From Rhabditophanes sp. KR3021 (taxonomy: Eukaryota > Nematoda > Chromadorea > Rhabditida > Alloionematidae), in the NCBI GenBank assembly GCA_963281155.1, contig CAUJLY010000002.1, forward strand, positions 5,766,001 to 5,830,000: 64,000 bases of DNA. The letters run 5' to 3'. This document shows, in pieces, positions 46,483 to 56,954 of the stretch. Position 1 is the first letter of the stretch. Each line of letters opens with the position of its first letter. The position numbers were made by a program, and so were the translations under genes. The notes beneath the pieces were generated by a model. That model was not told the origin of the DNA. It did not search any database and saw only the letters and a program-made list of their open reading frames with translations.

Positions 46483-47633
46483 ATGAATTTCGAAGATAAA
46501 GACCTCGCAGATGAAGACTTTAGCGAAATTGACTCGTTATGCTTTTATACAACTGGCGAAGAATCAATTGGCGATGACCTGTTATCTCATTACTCAATTG
46601 ATGACAATGTTGATGGTAAAAGACATTTAACTGGGGTCGAGGAAGACTACTACTCTTTTTTGTTGGAAAAAGACTTGTCTCCAATCAAAGCTACTTTTAC
46701 TGATGACAATATAAGCTGCGAATATTCAGAGACCATCTCCGTGCCACCTTATCAACACTCCGAACTTTACATGACACTCAATTATGAAGACCCAGCCACA
46801 ACTCTGAAAATGATTAAACGAACTTATACTCATGACAAAAACGCAGCTTTTATTGATGGTCAAAATTTTCTAAAGTCAATGAGACTAAAATTTGACGCTG
46901 ATTTCTTTGTAGACGAGCTACAACAACGAGCAATATCTTGCTACTCTGCATTGGCAATTGCTCATTATTTTTTGGTCAGAGATATTTTACCTGTAATTGT
47001 TTATCCTGACCATATGCTAGATAGGAAGGTATTTCACTTTTCTCCTAGTACTATGAAACTGTATGAGGTAATTTAATTCAAAAGTAATTCATTAAATCTT
47101 GTAGGAATTAATCGAAATCGGTGTCTTAAATTTCATTCCAATGAACGGCAAAAAGGAAATAGACGATCATTTGTTAATTGTTAACACTTTGTTTCATAAC
47201 AATTTTATTATTTCGCGAGACCGATTCAGAGATCAGAAGAAGTATTTTGACGACACCACTCCATTGCGAAGAGTTTCATTTAATATCAAAAGGAGAGAAC
47301 GGGTTTATTTTACTACTTTATTTCATAAAAGAAGTGATTTGTTTTGGCACTATGAATTAACTTTTGATTTATGCAGTTCTTGGGAATTTAGCAGGCATCG
47401 CATCGTTGAACGTAAGAATCTTTTTGTATTCAATTTAATTTATCCTTTTAGAAGACATCTTTAGAACAAATAACACAATGAATTACAACAATTACAGAAA
47501 TAACCAATTCCGTCCATTCGTTGAAAAAATAAGAAAAACAATTAACTTCTTGGCTTCAAGAATAAAGTTCCGGTCAAAAAATGTACAAAGTCTCAAACAT
47601 ACTATTAACGACTATCATAATTTCTCAATCTAA
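46483..47633 (+). CDS. Zc3h12a/Regnase-like NYN-PIN ribonuclease (RDE-8/REGE-1/NYN family)
   Basis: Exons 46483-47067, 47105-47411 and 47452-47633, introns 37 and 40 nt, all in phase; 357 residues. The first 110 residues are acidic and unrecognised. The NYN domain spans about 120-250: AAFIDGQNFL with the Asp and Asn of DGxN, a hydrophobic strand ILPVIVYPD, LIEIGVLNFIPM, the Asp pair in KEIDDHLLI, and ISRDRFRDQ. These match the acidic cluster that binds the metal in Regnase-1 (D141, N144, D225/D226, D244), so the active site looks intact. There is no CCCH finger. In C. elegans such proteins (RDE-8, NYN-1/2, REGE-1) cut mRNAs in RNAi or mRNA decay. A role in small-RNA pathways is inference. Confidence 0.78.
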
Positions 47634-48165
47634 TATTTAATAACTATTTTAAAATAAAATATTTTGATCATTCCCAGCTATCAATAAAAATTAATATAAA
47701 CCAGAGGTTTGGTGTTGTCTCATTTACTATCAAACCCTTCCGTCCCAGCAAAACGCCAGCCACACTTTTTTACCATTCATATCAACGAGAAACAAGACAC
47801 AGACACCACCAGAAACAAAAATTTACACGACACCAATGCTGATCATGCAAAAAATCTCAACACGATATGACATGATTTTGAGTGCGGTAAATTTATTTTA
47901 TTTTGCTTTGTTTATGTGTTTTTATTTTTATAAGTGGTGAATTGGGATTTCCTTTTTTATATTAGTCATTATTCCATTCTAATAAGGAAGTGTATGTCTT
48001 AATAATATATTATCTAGCTGATAAACTTATTTATATTTCATCACCTTTATAATACTATTTTTTATTTCCTTACTCTTTCTCCGTAGCACCTCGATCACAC
48101 AAACTAACAAATAATATTTATATTATTACCCCCAAACAAAGCGATTCAGTTTATTGATATAAAGG
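47634..48165. other. Intergenic spacer
   Basis: Contains AATAAA at 47653-47658 for the NYN gene, then the upstream region of the next gene. A short frame near 47836-47886 (starting MLIMQKIS) ends at a GT site but does not splice in phase into the next gene. Confidence 0.35.
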
Positions 48166-49074
48166 ATGCCTACTACTTCTTTACTTCCACCTGAAAAAGG
48201 GCGCGATCTTAAACCGATGGACGTTGTTTTTTGTCAGGCTCATTTATGTGAACAGATCCTAAATTACTTGACTGATCCAAGAGATATTTTGAATTTTGCT
48301 AAAGCTCATCAGAACTTTTGTTATTCGGTAACTTTGGCCAGACAGCAGCCTTCTATCATTTGGTCAAGATGCAATTGTTTAGTAAATATTAATGAATTTT
48401 TCGGAATCGACAAGTTGGAACTATTCAAGGAAGGAAATATGGTCGCTTTCGATGGTTTTAATCAAATAAAACAAATTACTAAGGGACCCTACTATGGAGG
48501 TTTTTATTTAGGAACTAAATCTAATCAATTAAAGGAAAGCTATCACTTTATGAGTCACCATTTTGATATAATCAAAAATGCATCCATTCTCGTTTTCAAC
48601 GACACTCAGATTGATTTAAATTTATCTATGGACCTAACAAAATTTACCAAACTCAAGGTCCTCATCACTTACTGCCGCTCAATTCCAGCAATCGTCTTTC
48701 CCGCCACCTTGGAAATTTTAATTGCCAAATGCTCAAACCAAAACAGAGGACCAAATAGAAGAAGCCCTTCCAACCATCAGGAACCTCCCTTTGAAAAGGA
48801 ATGCCAATGTGACATGCCATTGCGCATTTTCCGCCATGAAATCCACAATTCAAGCAAGCACAATGAAATGGTCGTCGTCTACGCTAACGACATCCTTGCC
48901 CTAAGCCCACTCTACTTGCCAATTTCCCCCAAATCGAGTCTGTGCAACTATTTCAAGCAAAGCCAAGAAGAAGCCCAAAACTACTACATGGAAAGAGTGT
49001 GCCATCTCCGGGAAAGACAACTAAACAGAAACGCCACGATTCTTCAAATAATCGAAGAAACCCAAAGTAACTAA
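48166..49074 (+). CDS. F-box-like protein
   Basis: Single exon, 302 residues. Residues about 24-55 (AHLCEQILNYLTDPRDILNFAKAHQNF) fit the F-box pattern of two helices with a Leu-x-D-x-x-D-I-L core better than the other F-box-like genes in this window, so it is probably an SCF substrate adaptor binding SKP1. Downstream are Leu/Ile-rich strands (FTKLKVLITY, LEILIAKC) as in LRR-type repeats, then a polar Cys-containing region and a Gln/Glu-rich helix. No membrane segment. The substrate is unknown. Confidence 0.65.
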   Translation: MPTTSLLPPEKGRDLKPMDVVFCQAHLCEQILNYLTDPRDILNFAKAHQNFCYSVTLARQQPSIIWSRCNCLVNINEFFGIDKLELFKEGNMVAFDGFNQIKQITKGPYYGGFYLGTKSNQLKESYHFMSHHFDIIKNASILVFNDTQIDLNLSMDLTKFTKLKVLITYCRSIPAIVFPATLEILIAKCSNQNRGPNRRSPSNHQEPPFEKECQCDMPLRIFRHEIHNSSKHNEMVVVYANDILALSPLYLPISPKSSLCNYFKQSQEEAQNYYMERVCHLRERQLNRNATILQIIEETQSN

Positions 49075-49267
49075 TCACGATTCAACCAAAAATTTAATAC
49101 TTAATACACTTTATTTTTTACGAGTACGCTGTCTTCCAATTCGTGGCAACACAAATATTTGCTCTAATCATACATACCATACATATGTCCACGTATTCAT
49201 ATCTATTTGTCTGTAGTAGTCTAATTTCATATATTTCTCTTTTATTAAATTAATTAAATAAAAAGAC

Positions 49268-51285
49268 ATGCTACGGCCACAAAAGTTTCCTACGGATGAC
49301 TCTAGTAGTCCTTATTGTTTCAATAAAATTTTGTTCACAAGAGATGAATTTTCAACGGAACGCTTCATTAATGTGGCTAAACACAGAGGCACTTTAGATG
49401 ATATTTCCGTTGATTTGAGAACTTATCTGAAGACTATCCAGGAGGATTTGGTGGAATTGATAAATTTAGAGTATGCCGATTTTGTTAATTTATCTTCTTC
49501 GTTGGTTGGATTAAGTGATGTCATAGAGAGGATCGGAGAAAATGGAAATGTAAGTGAGGTTATTTCTGGTTGTTTAATAATGATAATCTAAATTAGGAGG
49601 CCTTCGACACTTTTAAAGATTCTACCTTTCAATTGAAAGAAGCTGCTAATCAATTAGCTGTCAAGAAGGAACAATTAATGAAGTGTAAACAAGAACAAAT
49701 ACTTGTTCGCAACAAAATTCATTTTATCGAATCTTCTTTCCGTCTAATTAAACTATTGGATGAATCTCCTTCTGAATTATCAGTTGCTCAAATTGAGAGA
49801 TTCTCCATCTCTTTATCGGATATTTGCAATTGGTTTGAAGCTTGTATTGAGGATGCCGAGGGTGACCCCAATAAAATTCGTGACTACGATAGAGTCAAGA
49901 ATCTAGTTTTTATGCGATTTACCAAATTGGCTACAGCTTCTCTAAAGAACTATTTTAGAGATGGAAATTCGAAGAATGTGGATTCATTGATGGCTTGTTT
50001 GGTAGTTGTTGGTGAAGAAAATTACCCAATGGAAGTTATTTCCAAAGATATAGTTCAGCCTCAATTAGAAAGGCTTTTTGCTGGTAAGGAAAAGTTAAAT
50101 GAAAAGATGGGTTTATGCTTGGACAAAGTCTTGGCATTGAGAGAAGCTTTTCTCGAAAATTATACTGAAACAGGAAATTACTGCTTTACCTTTATCGATA
50201 CGTCGCTATTAAAAGGTTTAAAAGAATGCATCAAGAACAAGGTAGCTTCCACGATTTTGAGTTCCGATACTGGAATCTTCCAAGAATGTTTCAACAAGTT
50301 GTTAACCTTCTCAAAGTCCTACCCAAGACTAGCAAAAAACACACCCCTCCTTAAGCCATGCCTCCAATCCTTCAACATGGCAATCTATTTCAACCTAATC
50401 ACTCAAGACTACACAAAAAGAATGAACTCCGAGATGGGGAAAGCCAAAAATAAACAAATTGAAGCCGTTTCCATTGGAATCCCAGTGCTGGACTACGACA
50501 ATGACTATCCCAACTACTTCTGTTTAGATGCAACTAAAGCCTTAATGGAAGCTTTTGCTTCTTTCAACAATGATGACGTCATCCTCGAACCACTCCTCTT
50601 CAAAAGTTGGTGTTTCCTGGTAAATTTGATAAAGGAATATGTTCAATGGCTAGACAAAATGCTGGAAATTGAATTGCCTGAAGATGGTTTATTCTTGGTT
50701 GCTCTGTGCTCGGATGTAGTTAGGATTGAAGATGCGATGGTTTCGATTATTTACGGAGGGTATAAGGAAAGAATCGAGGGACTGGGACTAGACTGGACAC
50801 CATTTGTTTTTGCATTTAGTATTCTTTTTGAAGTTTTGGTGGAGAAGAGTGAGGTGATTAAGGGAAAAATTATCGAACTTTATAAGGATAGTTTGATTAA
50901 GCAAATTAAATTGGTTGAGGAGATACCCAAGAATTATAGATGGACTAAGAAGCCGATGCCGACTGCTCACTCCGGTTATTTGAATGAAGTTGAATTGTTG
51001 TTGAAGAAGTATGAAGGTTTGTATAATCAATTTGGATTGGATGGGTCAGACGCGGAAGAGATGATTAAGGGCCTTAAAGAGTTCTGTCACAAGTCATTTG
51101 AAGAATTAGCTGGAAAACTTTCTGACTCGATTCATCAGACTTTCTCTTCATTGCAAAGATTTAAAAATAGAGATGGAACCCCGGAAACTGACTTTGCAGC
51201 CACCGATGAATCCAAGATGTTAAAACAACTTCAATTCGACAAAGAATGGATTCAAGTATTCTGCGGAGTTCAAAGTGAAGCCTAA
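49268..51285 (+). CDS. cogc-2: Conserved oligomeric Golgi complex subunit 2
   Basis: Subunit of the COG tether for retrograde traffic within the Golgi. Exons 49268-49549 and 49597-51285 with a 47-nt intron; 656 residues (human 738). The start block matches COG2: CFNKILFTRDEF, then ELINLEYADFVNLSSSLVGL, nearly identical to the human VELINKDYADFVNLSTNLVGM. The rest is long-helical, as expected for a CATCHR-type tether. The next gene, UFL1, begins 131 bases after this stop on the same strand, so the two may be transcribed together. Confidence 0.9.
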
Positions 51286-51416
51286 ATTGTATAAATTATA
51301 TGTTATTGTATAGAATAAATTATTATCGCGATTGTCTTTTGTAAATACGAGGTCATTTAATCCTCATTTAATATCTTTTTACTTTAAATTCACTTTCTGT
51401 ATGTTTCATTTATAGA

Positions 51417-53675
51417 ATGTCAGCAACTTGGGCGGATATCCAAAAATTAGCTTCAGCCTTACAAAAGGCTCAAAACATCAGTGGCGAAAAAAAGCTAAGT
51501 GACAACAATGTTATTGAAATTTTATCCACGCTTCGAGCCAATAAAGTGATTGACATCATTTTTACAGCTAATGGGAAAGAATATGTCACAAGGAAACATC
51601 TAAGACGGGAGGTAGCAAACGAATGCTTAGATAAGAAAGGCAGAGTTTCATTTGATGACATGGTTTTGGGGTTAAATGTAGATTATAGTCATATAGTTGA
51701 AGCTGTCAAGAATCTGTGTGAGGAAGATGATTCCTTTATCACGCATGGAGCTGAGCTTTACACGAAGGATTACATGGATGACTTATGTAGGAAGATAGAG
51801 GAAAAATTGAATGAAAAAGGACGGACGACTATTTTCGAAATTACTAAATCCTTTGACTTGCCGACTATTATCATTGACACTTATATCATTAGTCAAATTG
51901 GTTTCAAAATTAATGCTCTTAAAGATGGCGAAAGTATTTATACACGCAAATTCTTAGACACTCAAAAAAAGATTATTAAGGGTGCTGTCGGAGCTTTGAC
52001 AAAAGTTTGTGTAATGGAACAAATAGCTGAATCTCTGGAAGTAAGTAGGAATGTGTTCGTGACTCTCTGGAATGAATTGGAGCAGGAAAAAGTTATTACC
52101 GGTAGAATTATGGGTTCAAAATCTATTCTCAAGCAAGCTTATTACATTCCAATTTATTTTATCAAACTAAGTGAGCAATTCATCAGGAATAAATTTAATT
52201 CGGATGGGTTCATTGATATGAGTTGTTTTAAGAAATTATTTATGTTGGATGTTAATGGAGCTCTAGTTGGAATCTTTGGAAAAGAGAAAGTTAAGAAGAT
52301 GGTTTTCCTGAATTCTATTGTCTTAGAGAAAGAAAAATTTGATGAATTTTTGGTTAATTTGAAGGATGATGTGAGATTGAAAGAGTATTGTAATGTTTTG
52401 GACTGTTTTAATGAAACTAGTAATGTTGCTTTGGACAAACAAGATTTGGAAGTAATTAAGGAAAAGTATATTAAAGGAAATGATGAATTTGAGTATGTTT
52501 CAGTTGATGATGAAACGTTAATCATTTATTCAAAAGAATTATCCAGTAAAATTTACGAAGCATTGGAACCCATTGTGAAAGAAAAAGCTAGAAAGGAAGC
52601 TCCAAATTTGGTAATTCAATTAAAGGAACAAAGTTCCAAGAAGGCTAAAGTAAGTGACGATGAGGACGACGATTGGAATACAAATAAGGGCGGGAAAGGC
52701 AAGAAGAAAGTCAACACCAAAAAAAGTTCAACTAAGAAAGGAAAAGCTGCTTCAAATGATTTTGAAACTACAGCTTCTATTCCGTTGCCAAGGGAAGAAT
52801 TATTGAAAACAGCTACGAAGCTTAATATTGCTCCACGTGACGTTATTGAAATGCTGTTTGATAAATTGTCAAATAAATTAGAAATTATTTTCCAACATGA
52901 AATTGAAATTACTGTCACTGACCTATCTCAGTCTTTTATTCAAGACAAGAAAAAAATTAGAAGAGAATTCGAAGAGAAGGCTCAAAGTTTATACAATAGT
53001 CTAATGACTTTTTACGATGGCACTAAAGTTATCGAGGAAAAGAATGAATTTGCATCCAATAAATTATGTGAATCTTTGAAAGAATATCTTTTTAAAAGCA
53101 TTGGCACCGATTTGTTCAATACTCTTTTAAAAATCCTTTCCGACCAACCTATTGAAGATAACTTAGTTGGACTTAAAAGAGACAAAGCAATTAAAGAACT
53201 AAGTGTGCCAGAAGACATCAAAGGAATGTTTACAAAACTTTACCAATTGCTCAATAGTAATAGTTACGAAGATTTCCTCAGTACCATGGATTCAATGTTT
53301 GCTTCTAATTCATCAGGCTTGAAAATTAAATTCCCTAAAGACAGTGTAAAGAAAGAATTCCAAAATTCATACTTAGCTAATCTGAAGGAACAACTTAATT
53401 TATCAACGGATCACGCTACATCCTTACTTTTATCAATTATAATCTTACTAAATGTACGTTGTGGAATTGCCATACATGCCAGTGGGAAGCTAGTTTCAGC
53501 TCTTCTAACATACCTAAACTCTTCCACCAAACTAAACGAAGCCGAGTCTTCTCTATTACTTTCAGCCCAAGCAGCTGTAATTGAAGTTTTCAAGTCAAAA
53601 GGGTCTACCAGTCTACAACTAAGTGAGCAATTAAATGAAGCAATGGAAGAAATCAAAAAAATTACAAATGAATGA
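51417..53675 (+). CDS. ufl-1: E3 UFM1-protein ligase 1 (UFL1)
   Basis: Scaffold-type E3 that attaches UFM1 to ER-linked substrates such as ribosomal protein uL24. Single exon, 752 residues (human 794). The N-terminus MSATWADIQKLASALQKAQ matches human MADAWEEIRRLAADFQRAQ, followed by GKEYVTRKHLRREV and the winged-helix partner region (YTKDYMDDLCRKIEEKLNEKG). A basic linker (KGKKKVNTKKSS) near residue 430 precedes the C-terminal helical half. ATG 51417 directly follows a TTTATAG. The spacing of 131 bases to COG2 fits a nematode operon. Confidence 0.93.
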   Translation: MSATWADIQKLASALQKAQNISGEKKLSDNNVIEILSTLRANKVIDIIFTANGKEYVTRKHLRREVANECLDKKGRVSFDDMVLGLNVDYSHIVEAVKNLCEEDDSFITHGAELYTKDYMDDLCRKIEEKLNEKGRTTIFEITKSFDLPTIIIDTYIISQIGFKINALKDGESIYTRKFLDTQKKIIKGAVGALTKVCVMEQIAESLEVSRNVFVTLWNELEQEKVITGRIMGSKSILKQAYYIPIYFIKLSEQFIRNKFNSDGFIDMSCFKKLFMLDVNGALVGIFGKEKVKKMVFLNSIVLEKEKFDEFLVNLKDDVRLKEYCNVLDCFNETSNVALDKQDLEVIKEKYIKGNDEFEYVSVDDETLIIYSKELSSKIYEALEPIVKEKARKEAPNLVIQLKEQSSKKAKVSDDEDDDWNTNKGGKGKKKVNTKKSSTKKGKAASNDFETTASIPLPREELLKTATKLNIAPRDVIEMLFDKLSNKLEIIFQHEIEITVTDLSQSFIQDKKKIRREFEEKAQSLYNSLMTFYDGTKVIEEKNEFASNKLCESLKEYLFKSIGTDLFNTLLKILSDQPIEDNLVGLKRDKAIKELSVPEDIKGMFTKLYQLLNSNSYEDFLSTMDSMFASNSSGLKIKFPKDSVKKEFQNSYLANLKEQLNLSTDHATSLLLSIIILLNVRCGIAIHASGKLVSALLTYLNSSTKLNEAESSLLLSAQAAVIEVFKSKGSTSLQLSEQLNEAMEEIKKITNE

Positions 53676-53734
53676 AGCTATAGAATTTTATTAAGCTACA
53701 ATAAATATTAATTAAAAAGGCATTTATATATCTA

Positions 53735-55569
53735 TTAAAAGTCATTCTTGTTTTTCTTACTTTTGCTTGTGATATTTGCTGTCTTAGGACCAGCATGGCC
53801 TTCTTCACGAACGTGTTTGAATAGTTGAGTTTTGGATTCGAATGATTCTTGGCAAATCGCGCAGATATTTGAGGGTTCTTCAACTTTGGCGGGTGCAACA
53901 TCCTTGCGACGTCTTCTTTTTTTTACTTCAGGCAATTTTTCCTCGGACTTTGTAGGAACACTTAATTTGTCACCAACAAATCCCGACAACAAGTCATCAT
54001 CTTCAACATCACTGCTAGCAACCAGGACAAGCTTTTTCTTTTCTTTCTTCTTGTCCTTTTTCGACTTTCCTTTAACGGTCTCGTCAATTGAGGCAAGCCT
54101 CTCGAGACTTCCATCATCAGAAACAATTTCTTCGTGACCTTCTTCAAAATTCTCTTCAGGATGAGGATTGTTTTTTATGTGTACCACATCCTTAAACAAC
54201 TCCTTATCCTCATCCTTCATATGTTTCTTAAGCTCTTCCAAGATTTGTCTGTGCTTCTTACTATTTTTGTGGTTCTCCAACGCCTTTGGCGATTTGAATT
54301 CCTTTTCACAGACAACGCAATAAAGCTCTTCATCTTCATACTCATCAACAGACTTTCCGCAATCATGTTCATTGTCCACGATTTCCTCCAATTTATCCAA
54401 TTGAACCTTGTACATCTCATCAACAATAGTATTTTCCTTGTATTTGGCAGCTGCTTCTAAATTAGCCTTAATCTGCTCTTTCTGCTTGAGTTTCGCTTTC
54501 AATTCCTGTTCTTTTCTTCTGGTTTCGAGTTCGATTCTCCGGGCATCGAAACGCTTATCTCTTCTTCTCACAAACAAAGCCAGTTCACGGACATGTTCAT
54601 TTCTAGTTCTCTTACCGGCATCTCTATACTTCTTGTTTTCTTTCTCAATTTGACGAGCAATAGCACGGTTGTCCGCTTGCATAATATCATACTGATCTAA
54701 CCAAGCATACGATTTCTTCGTTGAAAAGACCAACCAAAAGTCATAAAAAGGAGCAACAATGGTATCATAATCACTAGTTGAATTACCAAACTTTGGATAA
54801 TTCCACTCCGCCACATTCTCTATCGAACTATAATCTTCTCCGGCAATATCGTCAAACAATTTAGCATACACCGAATAGAATGATTTCGAGTCATCGCCAT
54901 ACCCTTTGTAAATCGAGGTACTCATGAAACTATAGAGGTTAATTTCACTTTCTCTTTCCGAGCCACTTTCTTGTCCTCGTAAAATGGATTCTCTATGCCG
55001 ATCATAGAAAGCTCTTTCGTGATCGTCACTCAATACTTCGTAGGCAGCCTGGATTTTCGCAAAGTATTCGGTGCATTCAGCAAGCTTTGTAGGATTTTTA
55101 TCTGTAAAATTTTACGATAAATTAAAGGTTTTTAATAGAATCTGTTGTTATTTAACTTATAGACTTTACTAATTGTAGTCTCTTTATTTTGGATGTGTTA
55201 GTTACAAATCAATGTGAATTTTAAAGAAACGCTCAGAAGGAGTTCGCTCCAGACATCACACGGTTGTAATAAACGGTGAGTCTTAGTTGGGTATCCACAT
55301 TCGACTATGTGAAATTTAGTATGTATTCTCACCCCCTAGTTTAATTCGACGAATACCTGGATAAATAAGTTAAAATTTTTTGTTTCTTGTATTTTTAACA
55401 ATTTTTGCATCTTCTAAACTAACTAAAAGTAAGATAAAATTAGTTAAGTTCCTCGGGAAATCTAAATTTACCCAGGATGCCATTTCAGTGCGAGTTTCCT
55501 ATACTGCTTCTTTAGTTCCTCCGATGTAGCCTTTTTGTCTACTTCTAGTACCTCGTAATAGCATTTCAT
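53735..55569 (-). CDS. DNAJC21 homolog (J-domain, zinc-finger ribosome-assembly factor)
   Basis: Cytosolic J-protein for 60S maturation (yeast Jjj1). Exon 1 (about 55473-55569) encodes [18 protein letters not shown] through HP; exon 2 (53735-55101) continues [14 protein letters not shown], so the HPD motif that stimulates HSP70 is split by a 370-nt intron. Exon 2 also carries the family block [21 protein letters not shown], a Lys/Glu helix and two U1-type C2H2 fingers ([34 protein letters not shown]) around basic/acidic stretches. The donor is one base out of phase: GGG before TAAAT leaves one G too many for HPD. With it corrected the length is 487, near the family norm. Confidence 0.92.
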
Positions 55570-56954
55570 TTTACCAATAATATTATATTATAAATACACG
55601 GTAATGAAGGTAAATATATTGAATTGCCAATTTCAAAATAAATGGTAATTTAAATTCAAATTTAATCTTAACACGACCACCACAATCTATTCGTCTCTCA
55701 TACTCTCTTTTCCAACACTAGTCTACAGAAACCACCACATTCTTTTGACAAACAGAACAAAATTCGAGAGTCTATCTATTTGCTGAAACCTTTGATTCTG
55801 CATGCCGCAAATAATGTTCAAATTTACACGGGACACTCTCAAATATGCAAAGTATGGAGGCATTTTATTCACTCATTAAAAGTAAGTTCAATTAGACAAA
55901 GCATTTGTTTAGTATAAATCAATTAACTTTTATAAAAGACTAATTATTTATTCTTTTGAAGTTTATAAAATTAAATCATTTATATACTCATATTCGTTGG
56001 TATCAAAAATGGCCTCTTCATCATTTTGTAAATAAATAATATAAAGGGACACAAGCATCCTTGTATATATTAAATATATATTTTTGGTTTCCCTTATCAT
56101 CGTCAGACACAAAAAAATGATATTTCTACACTATGTACATACAAACACAAAACCATCGACATTTCTACACACATACTGATGCAATCTCTATTCACGATTT
56201 ATTATTTCATTTGTGTATGTATGTACTGCCACCAGATATATAAGCACTATTTGAAAGTCTACAACCATGTTATTTTGTCAGATATATCGACTATAAGTGT
56301 GTATGTGTGTGCTCATTCCTACAACAAAACCAAGCTAAGGGGTTCTCATTTTGCGTTTGCGACCACAACCATCACCTCCCTTTTCCTTCTTGTATGTCAT
56401 TCTTTTTGCCCTACATACAAGTAGTAGTAAAAGCGACGCACATCGCACACTACCACCTGCCTTCCGTCAACCAAAGACAATGATACCATTGCGCGTTCAA
56501 ATTTAATTTATAAATTGACGCAACTTTCAATTCCATACACTTTTAAAAGCAAGTTATGTGATGTGCTTTTGCCTTAATTACTTTTGTCATGACCTTAAGG
56601 ATACAGATGCAAAATATCCTTTTGATCAACCTCAAATAATGTTAACAGAACATTCATTTACAAACGACATCTCCCGTCGTTTGCTTTTTCCCACCAAGAA
56701 AATGTAGTTTAGTTTGAAAATGATGTATATTTATCATTTATTTTTTAAAAAAATTGATAAGATTAATGTTTTAAATTCATGTGTGTAAATGATTTGATGC
56801 TCATAAAGTTGATCGTGTATAATAAAAAGAAATAGAAACTTTGTCAAACAATCTTATTATGTTTAAAACTTTTTCAGGCTTTACTTGATATGCGCAAAGC
56901 ATTACATTAATTTATCCTTGAAACTTAGTCGAAAACTTTAAAACTTATACACGT
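55570..56954. other. Divergent intergenic region, 1.4 kb
   Basis: Upstream region of both DNAJC21 (minus) and KANSL1 (plus). It includes a TGTATGTGTGTG stretch near 56296-56310 and T/A tracts. Open frames near 56179-56424 are low-information. No supported gene or RNA. Confidence 0.35.
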
